Shown: positions 8,907 through 17,651 of the stretch, in pieces
How the letters are laid out: each line of letters opens with the position of its first letter
Position numbering within the stretch: the first letter of the stretch is position 1
Source of the DNA: Clostridia bacterium
Lineage (GTDB): Bacteria; Bacillota; Clostridia; Christensenellales; Aristaeellaceae
Assembly: GCA_017547285.1 (NCBI GenBank)
Contig: JAFYQB010000153.1
Location: 1-49,252, forward strand
Direction of reading: 5' to 3'
Length of the DNA stretch: 49,252 nt
Notes under the pieces: generated by a model
Database searches by the model: none
What the model was told of the DNA's origin: nothing
What the model saw: only the letters and a program-made list of their open reading frames with translations
Made by a program: the position numbers and the translations under genes

Positions 8907-10331
8907 ATGAGCAGCAACTCGTCGTTCGACTGGCGTGACTTTATCAAAAAGATCGCCGTGATCGCTATCCCGGTCGCACTGCAGAACCTGCTGACCACCA
9001 CGGGCAGCATGGTGGATACCATGATGATCGCGCCGCTGGGTGAAACCACCGTTGGCGCGGTGGGTCTTTGCGCGCAGTTTACCTCGCTGATGTTTGCGGG
9101 CTACTGGGGCTTTGTGGGCGGCGGCATGCTGTTTTTTGCGCAGTACTACGGCGCGAAGGATGACGACGGCATCGACCGTTCCTACGGCATCACGCTTACC
9201 TGTATGATGATCGTGGCGGCGGTGTTTGCCACGCTTGCGCTGGCTTTCCCCGAATGGGTGATGAAGGTATATACCGATAAAGAATCCATTCAGCAGATCG
9301 GCGCACGGTACTTGCGGGTGGTAGGATTTGCGTATCCTTTGCAGATTCTGTCCATGGCCATGAGCTGTCTGCTGCGCTCTACCGAGCGTGTGCGCATTCC
9401 GCTTTACGCCTCCATTGCCTCTGTGCTGACCAATATGTTCCTCAACTGGGTGTTCATCTACGGACAATTCGGTCTTCCCGCTATGGGGGTGCAGGGCGCG
9501 GCGCTGGCAACAGTTTGCGCGGCGGCAGTCAATGCGGGCGTGATTTTTGTAATGGCCCGTTTGCAGAAGTATCCCTATCTGTTCCACTTCCGCAAGCATT
9601 TTCAGTGGAGTGTTCCCGCGGTCAAATTGTATCTGCAGCGCTGCTTTCCGATCATCTGCAATGAGGTGATGATCGGTACGGCCAACATGATCATCAACAT
9701 GGTACTGGGGCGACAGAGCGAACAGGCCATTGCAGCCATGGCTGTCTTCCGCACGCTGGAAGGCCTGATCATCGGCTTCTTTGCCGGCTTCTCCAATGCG
9801 GCAAGCGTGCTGGTGGGCACCTGTGTTGGCTCCGGCGAGCTGGAAACCGCCTACGAGCGTGCCAAACGGCTGGTGTATCTGTGCGGCAGCTGCATCTTTG
9901 TGATCTGCCTTGCGCTGCTGGCGGTGCACAAGCCCATTCTGACCGTGATGAGCCTGAGCGGCGAATCCTTCCGCATCGGCTTTGGCATGCTGTGCGTTTA
10001 CTGCGTGGCGGCGGTCATCCGCATGTGCAACTGGACGCAGAACGACACCTATCGTTCCGCCGGCGACGCCACCACCGGCACCGTGCTGGAAATTCTGTTC
10101 ATGTACTTGATGGTGCTGCCCTTCGTATGCCTGAGCGGTCTGGTATGGAAAGCGCCGTTCCTGGTCATTTTTGCCTGCTGCTACATTGACGAGCCCATCC
10201 GCTTTGTGCTGATGCAGCGGCACATGTTTTCCGGCAAATGGATTCGTCCTGTCACGCCGGAAGGACAGGCTGCGTTGCCCGCATTCCGCGAATGGAAAGC
10301 CAACAAAAAAGCCCTGCGAAAGGCTGCATAA
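8907..10331 (+). CDS. MATE family efflux transporter
   Basis: A 474-aa integral membrane protein with about 12 hydrophobic segments in two similar halves, the usual MATE size. IPVALQNLLTTTGSMVDTMM near the N-terminus is the conserved TM1 region, and a similar segment recurs at the start of the second half (CFPIICNEVMIGTANMI). MATE proteins export cationic drugs, metabolites or cell-envelope precursors using a Na+ or H+ gradient; the substrate cannot be read here. The start at 8907 has AAAGGGG about 10 bases upstream. The gene stands alone between its own promoter and a strong terminator. Confidence 0.9.
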   Translation: MSSNSSFDWRDFIKKIAVIAIPVALQNLLTTTGSMVDTMMIAPLGETTVGAVGLCAQFTSLMFAGYWGFVGGGMLFFAQYYGAKDDDGIDRSYGITLTCMMIVAAVFATLALAFPEWVMKVYTDKESIQQIGARYLRVVGFAYPLQILSMAMSCLLRSTERVRIPLYASIASVLTNMFLNWVFIYGQFGLPAMGVQGAALATVCAAAVNAGVIFVMARLQKYPYLFHFRKHFQWSVPAVKLYLQRCFPIICNEVMIGTANMIINMVLGRQSEQAIAAMAVFRTLEGLIIGFFAGFSNAASVLVGTCVGSGELETAYERAKRLVYLCGSCIFVICLALLAVHKPILTVMSLSGESFRIGFGMLCVYCVAAVIRMCNWTQNDTYRSAGDATTGTVLEILFMYLMVLPFVCLSGLVWKAPFLVIFACCYIDEPIRFVLMQRHMFSGKWIRPVTPEGQAALPAFREWKANKKALRKAA

Positions 10332-10372
10332 AAAATGCCTCTGCATGAATCCGGATCATGCAGAGGCATTTT
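10332..10372. terminator. Bidirectional terminator between convergent genes
   Basis: A 17-bp perfect stem (10332-10348 with 10356-10372) with a 7-nt loop, and A/T tracts on both sides. It serves the MATE gene (plus) and the dehydrogenase gene (minus). Confidence 0.9.
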
Positions 10373-10374
10373 GT

Positions 10375-11313
10375 TTACTTTGCTACATTGTTCACGGGTT
10401 CGCCCTTCAAAAACGCTTCCAGATTGCTCACCGCCACATCCATCAGCCGCTGCCGGCTCTCTTTGGGCGCCCAGGCGATATGCGGCGTGATGATGCAGTT
10501 AGGAAGCCCCAGCAGCGGGTTTTCCGCGCGGATGGGCTCCGCGCTGGCCACGTCCACGGCCGCGCCGGATACTTTGCCGCAAAGCAGCGCATCGCGCAGG
10601 GCTTCTTCATCAATCAGCTGGCCGCGGGCGGTGTTTACGATCATCACGCCGTCCTTCATGCGGGCGATGGTCTGACGGTTGATGAACTTTTCATTCTCTT
10701 TGGTCAGCGGACAGTGCAGGCTGATCACATCGCTCTGCGCAATCACCTCATCCAGCGAAACCTGATTTTCGCCGCCATGCGCGCTGCAGGCAAGCACCTG
10801 CATGCCCAAGGCACGGGCAATGTTCGCCACGGCCTGCCCGATTCGTCCATAGCCGATCACGCCCAGCGTTTTGCCGCAAAGTTCCGTAAGAGGGTAGTCC
10901 CAGAAACAGAAGTCGCGCCCGTTTGTCCAGCGTCCCTGCTGCACGGCGGCGTTGTGGGCGCCCACATGGTGGCACAGTTCCAACAGCAGCGCAAAGGTGT
11001 GCTGCGCTACCGCCATGGTGCCGTAGGTGGGCACGTTGGCAACTGCAATGCCGCGCCGGCGGGCAGCTTCCACATCCACCACATTATAGCCTGTTGCCAG
11101 CACGCCCACATAGCGGATCTGCGGGCAGGCGGCAAAGGTTTGTGTGGTGATGGGCGTTTTGTTGGTGATAACAATCTCCGCATCGGCGATTCGGCGGATG
11201 ATTTCATCCTCCGGTGTGTGTTCATATACCGCCAGATCACCCAGTGCAGCAAAACCATCCCAGCTCAGGTCTCCGGGGTTTTCAGTATATCCATCCAGAA
11301 TTACAATTTTCAT
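10375..11313 (-). CDS. D-2-hydroxyacid dehydrogenase (hydroxypyruvate/glycerate dehydrogenase type)
   Basis: A 312-aa NAD(P)-dependent enzyme that interconverts 2-oxoacids and D-2-hydroxyacids in the cytoplasm. The nucleotide-binding motif is GYGRIG (154-159). The catalytic triad is complete: Arg230 in NTARG, Glu259 in DVASAEP and His278 in PHIAWAP. The overall pattern (ATGYNVVDVEAARRRGI, VAQHTFALLLEL) is closest to glycerate dehydrogenase/hydroxypyruvate reductase, but 2-ketogluconate or other 2-oxoacid reductases share it. The start at 11313 follows a GGGGG-type RBS. It diverges from the UroD-like gene and ends at a shared terminator. Confidence 0.88.
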   Translation of the reverse strand: MKIVILDGYTENPGDLSWDGFAALGDLAVYEHTPEDEIIRRIADAEIVITNKTPITTQTFAACPQIRYVGVLATGYNVVDVEAARRRGIAVANVPTYGTMAVAQHTFALLLELCHHVGAHNAAVQQGRWTNGRDFCFWDYPLTELCGKTLGVIGYGRIGQAVANIARALGMQVLACSAHGGENQVSLDEVIAQSDVISLHCPLTKENEKFINRQTIARMKDGVMIVNTARGQLIDEEALRDALLCGKVSGAAVDVASAEPIRAENPLLGLPNCIITPHIAWAPKESRQRLMDVAVSNLEAFLKGEPVNNVAK

Positions 11314-11441
11314 AGTTTGTCCCCCGCGAAAGTATGTGATACAGGAATTCGACGCTTAGCTTCCGGCCTCCTTGCAAAGACAGGCAGGAAAACGCTTATA
11401 CAGTATAGAAAGTTGTATAAAATCACTTTTTGGAGGATTCA

Positions 11442-12503
11442 ATGGCTGTTCATTTTGACGCTGAACGCATGGAGAAGGCTGTGCGGAATCATGCTATGTG
11501 GTGGAAGGGCGAACTGGACCGTCCGCTGATGAAGGTCGTCATTCCGGATGCCTATGCCGCCGATGTGTGTAATGTTCCTGTGCTTTCTCAGAAGAACTGT
11601 ACAGATTTTTCTTTTTCTCCCGAGCAGGTGATCGACGGACTGGACAACTGGCTCAGCCGTCAGGAATATCTGGGGGATGCATTTCCCATGGTCAACTTTG
11701 ACGCCTTCGGTCCCGGCGTGCTGGCGGCTTTCTGCGGCGCAAGGCTGGACAATTCCTCCGGCGGCGTTTGGTTCTTCCCCAAAGAAGAACTTGAAATCGA
11801 GGATATCCATGTCAGATACGACCCGCAGAACGCGTACGTGCAGCGCATCAAAGCCATCTACCGCGCCGGACTGGAAAAGTGGAACGGCAGCGTGATCATG
11901 GGCCTGCCGGATCTGGGCGGCGTGATGGACGTGGCAGCCACCTTCCGCGGAAGCGAAAATTTGCTGATGGATCTGTATGATTGTCCGGAGGAAGTCATCC
12001 GGCTGAATGCCGAAATCCAGCAGGCATGGTATGAAGCCTATGAGGACTTTATGCAGGTGCTCAAACCGCAGAAGTACAACACCAACTGGGCTGGCCTGCT
12101 GAGCGAGGAACCCTCCTATGTGATCCAGTGCGATTTCAGCTACATGATCGGCAATCCCATGTTCCGGGAATTTGTGCTGGAAACCCTGCGCACGGATACA
12201 CAGAAACTGCATAATACCATTTACCATCTGGACGGTATTGGCGAACTGAATCATCTGGAGGATATCCTGGCCCTCGAGGATCTGAATGCAGTGCAGTGGG
12301 TATTCGGAGACGGCAAACCTCCGGCTGAATGCTGGCTGGATGTGTACCGCCGTATTCTGGCGGCTGGCAAGCAAATTCAGATCACCGGCACGCCGGAGAG
12401 CTATCTGAAAGTAATCGCCGAACTGCATGGCTCGCCGTATGCTTCGCACTGGGTTGCAGCCAAGGGCGCAGAACTGGCGAGGCGGCTGGTAAGCGCAAGA
12501 TAA
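11442..12503 (+). CDS. Uroporphyrinogen decarboxylase superfamily protein of unknown function
   Basis: A 353-aa protein with the UroD/MtaA-type barrel pattern. The C-terminal block YHLDGIGELNHLEDILAL, followed by AVQWVFGDGKPP and an AAGKQIQI segment, belongs to a UroD-like subfamily. The zinc motif His-x-Cys of the corrinoid methyltransferase branch is not present (His-Leu-Asp instead), and no haem or methanol-metabolism genes are nearby. Neither haem synthesis nor methyl transfer is therefore supported. The start at 11442 has TGGAGG at a good distance. A weak promoter (TTGCAA 11372, TATACA 11397) lies upstream in the gap shared with the divergent dehydrogenase gene. It is monocistronic, with its own terminator. 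Confidence 0.75.
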   Translation: MAVHFDAERMEKAVRNHAMWWKGELDRPLMKVVIPDAYAADVCNVPVLSQKNCTDFSFSPEQVIDGLDNWLSRQEYLGDAFPMVNFDAFGPGVLAAFCGARLDNSSGGVWFFPKEELEIEDIHVRYDPQNAYVQRIKAIYRAGLEKWNGSVIMGLPDLGGVMDVAATFRGSENLLMDLYDCPEEVIRLNAEIQQAWYEAYEDFMQVLKPQKYNTNWAGLLSEEPSYVIQCDFSYMIGNPMFREFVLETLRTDTQKLHNTIYHLDGIGELNHLEDILALEDLNAVQWVFGDGKPPAECWLDVYRRILAAGKQIQITGTPESYLKVIAELHGSPYASHWVAAKGAELARRLVSAR

Positions 12504-12508
12504 AAGAC

Positions 12509-12545
12509 AAGGAAGCCTGTTCATGCAACAGGCTTCCTTTTTGAT
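12509..12545. terminator. Bidirectional terminator
   Basis: A 13-bp perfect stem (aaggaagcctgtt, 12509-12521, with 12527-12539), a 5-nt loop and a T run 12538-12542. It ends the UroD-like gene and lies just beyond the stop of the convergent GH38 gene. Confidence 0.88.
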
Positions 12546-12546
12546 A

Positions 12547-15500
12547 TCAATAGCAGATTTTGAGCGTTTTGATTTCAAAGGGCTTGAATACAAGACCTTC
12601 AGGATCGGCAGGACGGATTTCTTCTTCCAGCATGCTGCATTCATATACCGCCTTGACCTCATGACCAAACCGCAGTGCGGCGCGGGTGTAGTCGCCGGCG
12701 GCATCGTAGATGCGCAGAATGTAGGCTTTCTGCGCATCCTCGCAGGGTTTGACGGCTTCGATCACGAGGTTGGCCGCATCCACGCTGACGAGCGGTTCCT
12801 GCGCAGCAAAGCCCTGCACAGTCAGGTAGTTGAACTGATAGGCTGGCTGGATCACGCTTGTTGCGCCAAAGGCTTCCGCATGGGGCAGAATGGCGTAGCG
12901 GCAGTAGTGCCGGCCCTTGTCGCCCATGCTGTCCGGCAGAATGCCGCCCTTGTGCAGGGACAGGCGCATGCTGCCTTCACGCACGGACAGGCCGTATTTG
13001 CTGTCGTTGAGCAGCGCAATGCCGTAACTGTTTTCACTCAGGTCGCTGTACTTGTGGTTGCACACCTCGAAGCGTGCCTTTTCCAGGTCGGTGGAGCGGT
13101 GGTTGGAGCGGCGGATGTGACCGAACTGGATCTCGCTTCGTACGCCGTCCGCCAGCAGCGATGTATCGAACGCCGTTTTCAGGAAACGGTGCTCCTCCTG
13201 CCAGTCGATGATGGTCTCAAAGGTGACGAGGGGGGAGGCGGCGTCGAACACCACGTCCTGCTCAATGAAGCTCTTTTCGCTCAGCGCGTAGCGGCTGCGG
13301 ATGCGCAGCTCCACTGCGCCGTCGGAAACCACTTCACGGCTCAGAAGCGTGCCGGCGGGGGCGAATTTCTCTTCTTCGTCCGCGTCGATGTCCCAGTTGT
13401 CCCATGCGGCGGGCAAGTCCTCGGTCATCAGGAAGGTGTTGAAGGGCAGGCCGTTCACCAGCTCGCGGCCGGTGCGGAGGTCCACCATGGAAGCGATCGC
13501 GCCGTTTGCATCGAATGTGATCAGGGCAAAAGGCGTTTTCAGGGTGTTGCCTTCCAGCACGAAGGGAGAAACGGCGTTTTCCTTGCCGCATTCCAGCGTT
13601 ACCGAAGCAAACGCAGGAATGGAAACGCCGGCAACGGCCAGGCAGTGCTCGCCGTACAGATCGGTGTAGGGCTGGCTGGCATAGCCCTTGACGCCCGAAA
13701 GTTCCGTTTGAATGTGAAGCGTATCGCGGCGTTCAAAGGACAGCGGGTTGGTGAGAGCAATGGCGTCCGCCTGAGCGGGCGCAAGCAGTGCGGCGGTCAT
13801 TTCACGTGCCTTTTCAATGTTGGCGCCGATGACACGGCGGGTTTCCTCATGCACGGAATGAATACAGGTGCCGGGCAGAATATCGTGGAACTGGCGCACC
13901 AGCAGATCGTTCATCATGGGGGCGATGGCGTCGCTGTCCGCCGCTTTTTCGCTGCGCACCGCATCCATCACCGTTGCCAGCTCCAGATCGTGCAGCGCGA
14001 TCTCGCAGTCGCGGTTGTTGCGCTTGATCTGGGACTGGTTGGTCAGTGTGCCGCGGTGGAGCTCCAGATACATTTCACCTGCATAGGTGCTGGGATCGTG
14101 AATGGTTTCCTCCAGCTGCTTCATGAAGGCGGATACCGTCTGGTAACCGCTGCGGGGCGCGCCGTTCAGATCGCCCAGACGGCGGGCCATTTCCAGCATT
14201 TCAAACTCGGGGCCGCCGCCGCCGTCGCCCTTGCCGAAGGAAAACAGCCGCATGGGGGAGACGCGCTTTTCCTGAATGGCATCCGCGCCGTCCGTCATTT
14301 CATGCAGGGTTTCGGGGGTGGGACCGATGTGGGTGCGGTTGAGGTGGGTGAGCACTTTGGTGCCGTCCATCCCCTGCCAGTAGAAGCTGGTGCAGGGGAA
14401 TTTGTTGGTATCGTTCCATGCCATTTTGGTGGTCAGGAAATAATCCACGCCGCAGCCCTTCATGATCTGCGGAATAGCGAAGGAATAGCCAAACGTATCC
14501 GGCAGCCAGAAGCAATCGGAGGTATAGTTGAAATATTTGCGGGTAAAGCGCTGGCCCCACAGAAACTGGCGGATCATGTATTCGCCGCCGGTCAGGTTGC
14601 AGTCGCACTCCACCCATACGCCGCCGTTGGGCTCGTAGCGGCCTTCCGAAACGGCCTGCTGGATGCGTGCAAACAGCTCGGGGTTGTTGCGGCGGATGAT
14701 GTCGCTGTGATAGGCGGAGGACTGCACGAACTTGTATTCCGGGTATTCCTCCATCAGGTTCAGCTGGTTGGCATAGGTGCGGGCGCACTTCTTTTCCGTT
14801 TCACTGATGGGCCAGAGCCACGCCGTATCCATGTGGCTGTGACCGATCAGACCCACCCAGGGCGTGCTTTCGCCGTTGGTGCGGCTGAGCATTTCCTTCA
14901 GAATAGGGGACGCCGCGCGCAAACCTGTGCGGAACTGGTCTTCCGTACAGGCGGCAGGATCGTAATACAGCTTCTGATGCGCCATCGCCAGCGCATTTTC
15001 CACCTCCGCACGGCGAAAAGCCGTTTCGGGCAGCGCGGCGCGCAGGGAAAGCAGCGTGCGCAGATCAAACAGAAAGTCCATCACTTCGTCATCACGCACG
15101 CATACATCCATGGGGCCGATGGGGTAGGTGTAATCCTTGAGGGTTTCATCAAACAGGGGCTGGGTGCCGGGCATATCGTGGTAGGCATAGCATTCCAGCG
15201 CAAAATGGAACGTTTCGCCGGCCTTTGCGCAGGCGGTGATCCGGTTGCAGTAGTGGTTGCCGTGAGAGCCTTCCACAAACTTGGCTGCGTAGTTGGAGTG
15301 CATGCTGCCGTTTACCCACAGCGTGCCTTCGTAGGCTTCCGTGCGGGGGTACAGGTACAGCGCTTTGCCATCCAGTTCGGACGGCACGGTATAGTCGGCC
15401 TTGAACCAGCCGTATACGCCTTCGCCGCCCCAGCGGGCTTTGCCGTCAGCGCAGGCAAAAAGCTCCTCTCCGGGAATCTGGTGAAGCGGCGTTTTCGTTT

Positions 15501-15615
15501 CGTAAATCCGCTGATTTTGAGCCTGTCCAACGGGAATGAAAAGACGGCTGTACAGGGTTTCGGAAAAACGTTTGAGTTTGGCAATGGTCTGTTCAAAACC
15601 TCGCGCTGTCAGCAT
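12547..15615 (-). CDS. Alpha-mannosidase, GH38
   Basis: A 1022-aa retaining, zinc-dependent alpha-mannosidase of the usual bacterial length, without a signal peptide. GLIGHSHMDTAWLWP (255-269) provides the HxD metal ligands. CFWLPDTFGY (368-377) holds nucleophile Asp373. RQFHDILPGTCIHSVHEE further on is the conserved active-site loop of the barrel/helical junction. A large C-terminal beta-sandwich region follows. It should trim terminal alpha-mannose from N-glycan-like or mannan oligosaccharides in the cytoplasm. The start at 15615 has AAAGGAGG upstream; the frame extends to 15648 without an RBS. The tRNA-Arg gene and its terminator lie upstream on the same strand, so this gene needs its own start signal. 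Confidence 0.95.
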   Translation of the reverse strand: MLTARGFEQTIAKLKRFSETLYSRLFIPVGQAQNQRIYETKTPLHQIPGEELFACADGKARWGGEGVYGWFKADYTVPSELDGKALYLYPRTEAYEGTLWVNGSMHSNYAAKFVEGSHGNHYCNRITACAKAGETFHFALECYAYHDMPGTQPLFDETLKDYTYPIGPMDVCVRDDEVMDFLFDLRTLLSLRAALPETAFRRAEVENALAMAHQKLYYDPAACTEDQFRTGLRAASPILKEMLSRTNGESTPWVGLIGHSHMDTAWLWPISETEKKCARTYANQLNLMEEYPEYKFVQSSAYHSDIIRRNNPELFARIQQAVSEGRYEPNGGVWVECDCNLTGGEYMIRQFLWGQRFTRKYFNYTSDCFWLPDTFGYSFAIPQIMKGCGVDYFLTTKMAWNDTNKFPCTSFYWQGMDGTKVLTHLNRTHIGPTPETLHEMTDGADAIQEKRVSPMRLFSFGKGDGGGGPEFEMLEMARRLGDLNGAPRSGYQTVSAFMKQLEETIHDPSTYAGEMYLELHRGTLTNQSQIKRNNRDCEIALHDLELATVMDAVRSEKAADSDAIAPMMNDLLVRQFHDILPGTCIHSVHEETRRVIGANIEKAREMTAALLAPAQADAIALTNPLSFERRDTLHIQTELSGVKGYASQPYTDLYGEHCLAVAGVSIPAFASVTLECGKENAVSPFVLEGNTLKTPFALITFDANGAIASMVDLRTGRELVNGLPFNTFLMTEDLPAAWDNWDIDADEEEKFAPAGTLLSREVVSDGAVELRIRSRYALSEKSFIEQDVVFDAASPLVTFETIIDWQEEHRFLKTAFDTSLLADGVRSEIQFGHIRRSNHRSTDLEKARFEVCNHKYSDLSENSYGIALLNDSKYGLSVREGSMRLSLHKGGILPDSMGDKGRHYCRYAILPHAEAFGATSVIQPAYQFNYLTVQGFAAQEPLVSVDAANLVIEAVKPCEDAQKAYILRIYDAAGDYTRAALRFGHEVKAVYECSMLEEEIRPADPEGLVFKPFEIKTLKICY

Positions 15616-15657
15616 GGTGATCCTCCTTTGCTGTGTTTGAAAAAACAAATGAGTTCG

Positions 15658-15686
15658 AAAAAAGCCGCAAACCTATGGCTTGCGGC
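15658..15686 (-). terminator. Terminator of the tRNA-Arg transcript
   Basis: On the minus strand, stem gccgcaa (15686-15680) pairs with ttgcggc (15670-15664), followed by six T (15663-15658). It lies just after the tRNA 3' end and before the GH38 RBS. Confidence 0.88.
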
Positions 15687-15690
15687 AGAG

Positions 15691-15767
15691 TGGCACGCCC
15701 GGCGGGAGTCGAACCCACGGCCTACCGCTTAGGAGGCGGTCGCTCTATCCTACTGAGCTACGGGCGC
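15691..15767 (-). tRNA. tRNA-Arg (anticodon CCU), CCA encoded
   Basis: A 77-nt cloverleaf on the minus strand. The acceptor GCGCCCG pairs with CGGGCGT (one G-U), discriminator G, encoded CCA. The D stem is GCTC/GAGC. The anticodon stem ACCGC/GCGGT closes loop CTCCTAA, so the anticodon is CCT, reading AGG. The T arm is GTGGG-TTCGACT-CCCGC. It has its own promoter and terminator. Confidence 0.97.
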
Positions 15768-15778
15768 ACAACGTAATT

Positions 15779-15808
15779 ATTATAGCAAATGATCCCTTTG
15801 TTTGTAAA
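15779..15808 (-). promoter_or_regulatory. Promoter of tRNA-Arg
   Basis: On the minus strand TTTACA (15808-15803), an 18-bp spacer and TATAAT (15784-15779). The first base of the mature tRNA is 12 bp further on. Confidence 0.8.
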
Positions 15809-15917
15809 GCTATTTCTTTTTTTTCCAGGGAGCGTTCCCTTGCAGGAAAACGGCATATGCGGGCGAATCTTTGAGATATAGAAGTTGCGCAAAAGCTGTT
15901 TTGAAGGAGAACGTGAT

Positions 15918-17303
15918 ATGAGGTTCCGATTCCTGCGCCGAAAAGGCGAACGTGGCCCCGGACCGCTGGGACTTTTGTATAATGAAGCCCGGCTGCCCAA
16001 CGATATCCGCAAAGGTCTGAACTGGATTCTGGCAGGCAATACCTTCGGTACGATGCACGGTATCATATGCGGCGGCGGCACGACCGCACTGGTAGGCCTT
16101 GCGGCAGCGCTGGGTGCGGGCGATACGGTGTTTGGTCTGATGGTTATCATCCCACAGATTGCGGCGGTTCTGCAGCTGCCGTTTTCCATGCTGGTCAACC
16201 GTACGCGCAAGCGTAAATTTTACCTGCTTACCTATGGCCTGCTTTCCCGTGTGGTGTGGCTGTTCATGGGCTTTCTGCCCATGGTGTCGCGCGGCGTGGA
16301 CGATCAGGTGCCGATTTGGCTGATGGCGGTGATACTGGCCATTTCATCGGCAGGCAACTCGCTGATTACGGTGGTCTGGTTCCCGTGGCTTTCGGATATG
16401 GCGCCCATACGCATCCGCGGGCGGTGGCTGTCTTTGCGTGATACCATCCTTTCGGCGGCCAGCCTGCTGTTCGGCTTTGTGGTGGCATGGCTTCTGGATG
16501 TGCTGCCGGATCCGGGCAAATATGCGGTGGTCTTTCTGGTAGGCGGATTGTTCGGCTGCCTGGATATGCTGTCATTCTCCTTCGCTCCGGAGGTGTGGGC
16601 CTCCGAACCCAGAAAGATCAACCTGTTTGGCACGATAAAGGAAGTGCTGCAGAACAAGCGCTTCATGAAGATGGTCATTATGTGGACCAGCTGGTGCTTT
16701 ACCGCCAATATGAGCGGCGCCTATCTGACTCCCTATGCCATGAACATCATGGGCCTGAGCTTTATGCAGATCACCGTATTCGGTACAGTGGCTGCCTCGC
16801 TGGCGACGGTGATTGCCGTGCCGCGCTGGGGCAAGGCGATGGACCAGTTCGGCGCCCGCAATGTGATGCTGGTGGGCTGCATCGGCGCTTCTCTCACACC
16901 GCTGTTCTACCTGCTGTCTACGCCGGGCAGCATCTGGCCGACCTTCCTGCATAACGCCGTTGGCGCACTGTTCTGGAGCGCTGCCAACCTGGCCTGCAAC
17001 GGCATGCAGCTGGCCTATTCGCCGGATGATACCCGTCCGACCTACATTGCAGTGTATACCTGCATTGCCGCAATCGTCGGCACTGCGCTGGGCACCGCCA
17101 GCGGCAGCTGGATGCTGGAAACCTGCCGTGTGAACGAATGGTTCGTTGGCTCCTTCGACCGTTATAAGCTGCTGGTGCTGGTGAGCGTCATTCTGCGTTT
17201 CGGCTTTACCATTCTGCTGGTGCCGCGCATGGAGGATGACAACAAGGGAACGGTGATGGATATGCTGCGTTCCTTCCGACCCAAAAAGAGAATTGTTGTG
17301 TAA
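15918..17303 (+). CDS. Major facilitator superfamily transporter
   Basis: A 461-aa membrane protein with about 12 hydrophobic segments. LVNRTRKRKFYLLTYGLLSR (about 94-113) fits the charged loop between TM2 and TM3. RIRGRWLSLRDT matches the conserved loop between the fourth and fifth helices, and a similar basic loop recurs in the second half. The substrate is unknown. Nearby glycosidase genes make a sugar possible, but it is not in an operon with any of them. The start at 15918 has GAAGGAG upstream, removing 11 residues from the longest frame. A strong terminator follows. Confidence 0.85.
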   Translation: MRFRFLRRKGERGPGPLGLLYNEARLPNDIRKGLNWILAGNTFGTMHGIICGGGTTALVGLAAALGAGDTVFGLMVIIPQIAAVLQLPFSMLVNRTRKRKFYLLTYGLLSRVVWLFMGFLPMVSRGVDDQVPIWLMAVILAISSAGNSLITVVWFPWLSDMAPIRIRGRWLSLRDTILSAASLLFGFVVAWLLDVLPDPGKYAVVFLVGGLFGCLDMLSFSFAPEVWASEPRKINLFGTIKEVLQNKRFMKMVIMWTSWCFTANMSGAYLTPYAMNIMGLSFMQITVFGTVAASLATVIAVPRWGKAMDQFGARNVMLVGCIGASLTPLFYLLSTPGSIWPTFLHNAVGALFWSAANLACNGMQLAYSPDDTRPTYIAVYTCIAAIVGTALGTASGSWMLETCRVNEWFVGSFDRYKLLVLVSVILRFGFTILLVPRMEDDNKGTVMDMLRSFRPKKRIVV

Positions 17304-17310
17304 TAAATGC

Positions 17311-17348
17311 AAGAAGCGTGCTGCTTGAAGGAGCAGCACGCTTCTTTT
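17311..17348 (+). terminator. Terminator after the MFS gene
   Basis: A 15-bp perfect stem (17311-17325 with 17332-17346), a 6-nt loop and TTTT at 17345-17348. Confidence 0.88.
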
Positions 17349-17393
17349 GTGAGTGCAAGCGGAGCGAAAGAGCAACACGAAGACCAACGCGTT

Positions 17394-17444
17394 CACCACA
17401 TCCGTCAGCCCTTCGGGCTGCCACCTTCTCCTCAAGGAGAAGGC
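17394..17444 (+). repeat. Dispersed hairpin repeat, copy 1
   Basis: A CACC-CATC-GTCA lead is followed by a small hairpin, then ccttctcctcaaggagaagg (17424-17443). The same layout with related sequence occurs in reverse at 20826-20872. Both copies lie in intergenic space. Confidence 0.65.
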
Positions 17445-17574
17445 GACCAAGCGAGCCGAGCGTCGTTGTTTGACCCTCGGCGGCCATTTCAGCGCGACTC
17501 CAACCGAAGGGAGACCCACGCAAGCGAGCCGTGGCACCCTCCGTGCCACGGCGGTCTTCGATGCAGCCCCAAAC

Positions 17575-17614
17575 AAAAAATCCCAGCCCCGCGCGTGAAA
17601 CGCGCGGAACTGGG
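17575..17614 (-). terminator. Terminator of the S9 peptidase gene
   Basis: On the minus strand a GC-rich stem (cccag plus ccgcgcg arms, loop tttca) is followed by six T at 17580-17575. It lies about 40 bp after the S9 stop codon. Confidence 0.75.
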
Positions 17615-17651
17615 GTGCAGGGGTACTACCCCTGCCCACCGGAGGCCTCCG

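Larger units (their letters stand above)
17349..17651. other. Gene-free stretch of stacked palindromes
   Basis: No plausible gene; the short frames here lack RBSs and cover repeat sequence. Between the MFS terminator and the stop of the S9 peptidase there are hairpins at 17406-17420 (cagcc/ggctg), 17424-17443, 17529-17551 (ccgtggcac/gtgccacgg), the S9 terminator at 17575-17614, and 17617-17635 (perfect 9-bp arms around one base). The block looks like several intergenic repeat units inserted side by side. Confidence 0.75.

Noticed and set aside
11442..12503. Haem biosynthesis gene hemE
   Set aside because: Only superfamily-level resemblance; no other haem genes and different active-site region.
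17353..17598. 81-aa frame in the intergenic stretch before the S9 gene
   Set aside because: Lies wholly in hairpin repeats, with no RBS and no family resemblance.
17304..17651. CRISPR array or small RNA gene in the palindrome-rich gap
   Set aside because: Hairpin units differ in sequence and spacing, with no regular repeat-spacer pattern and no cas genes.
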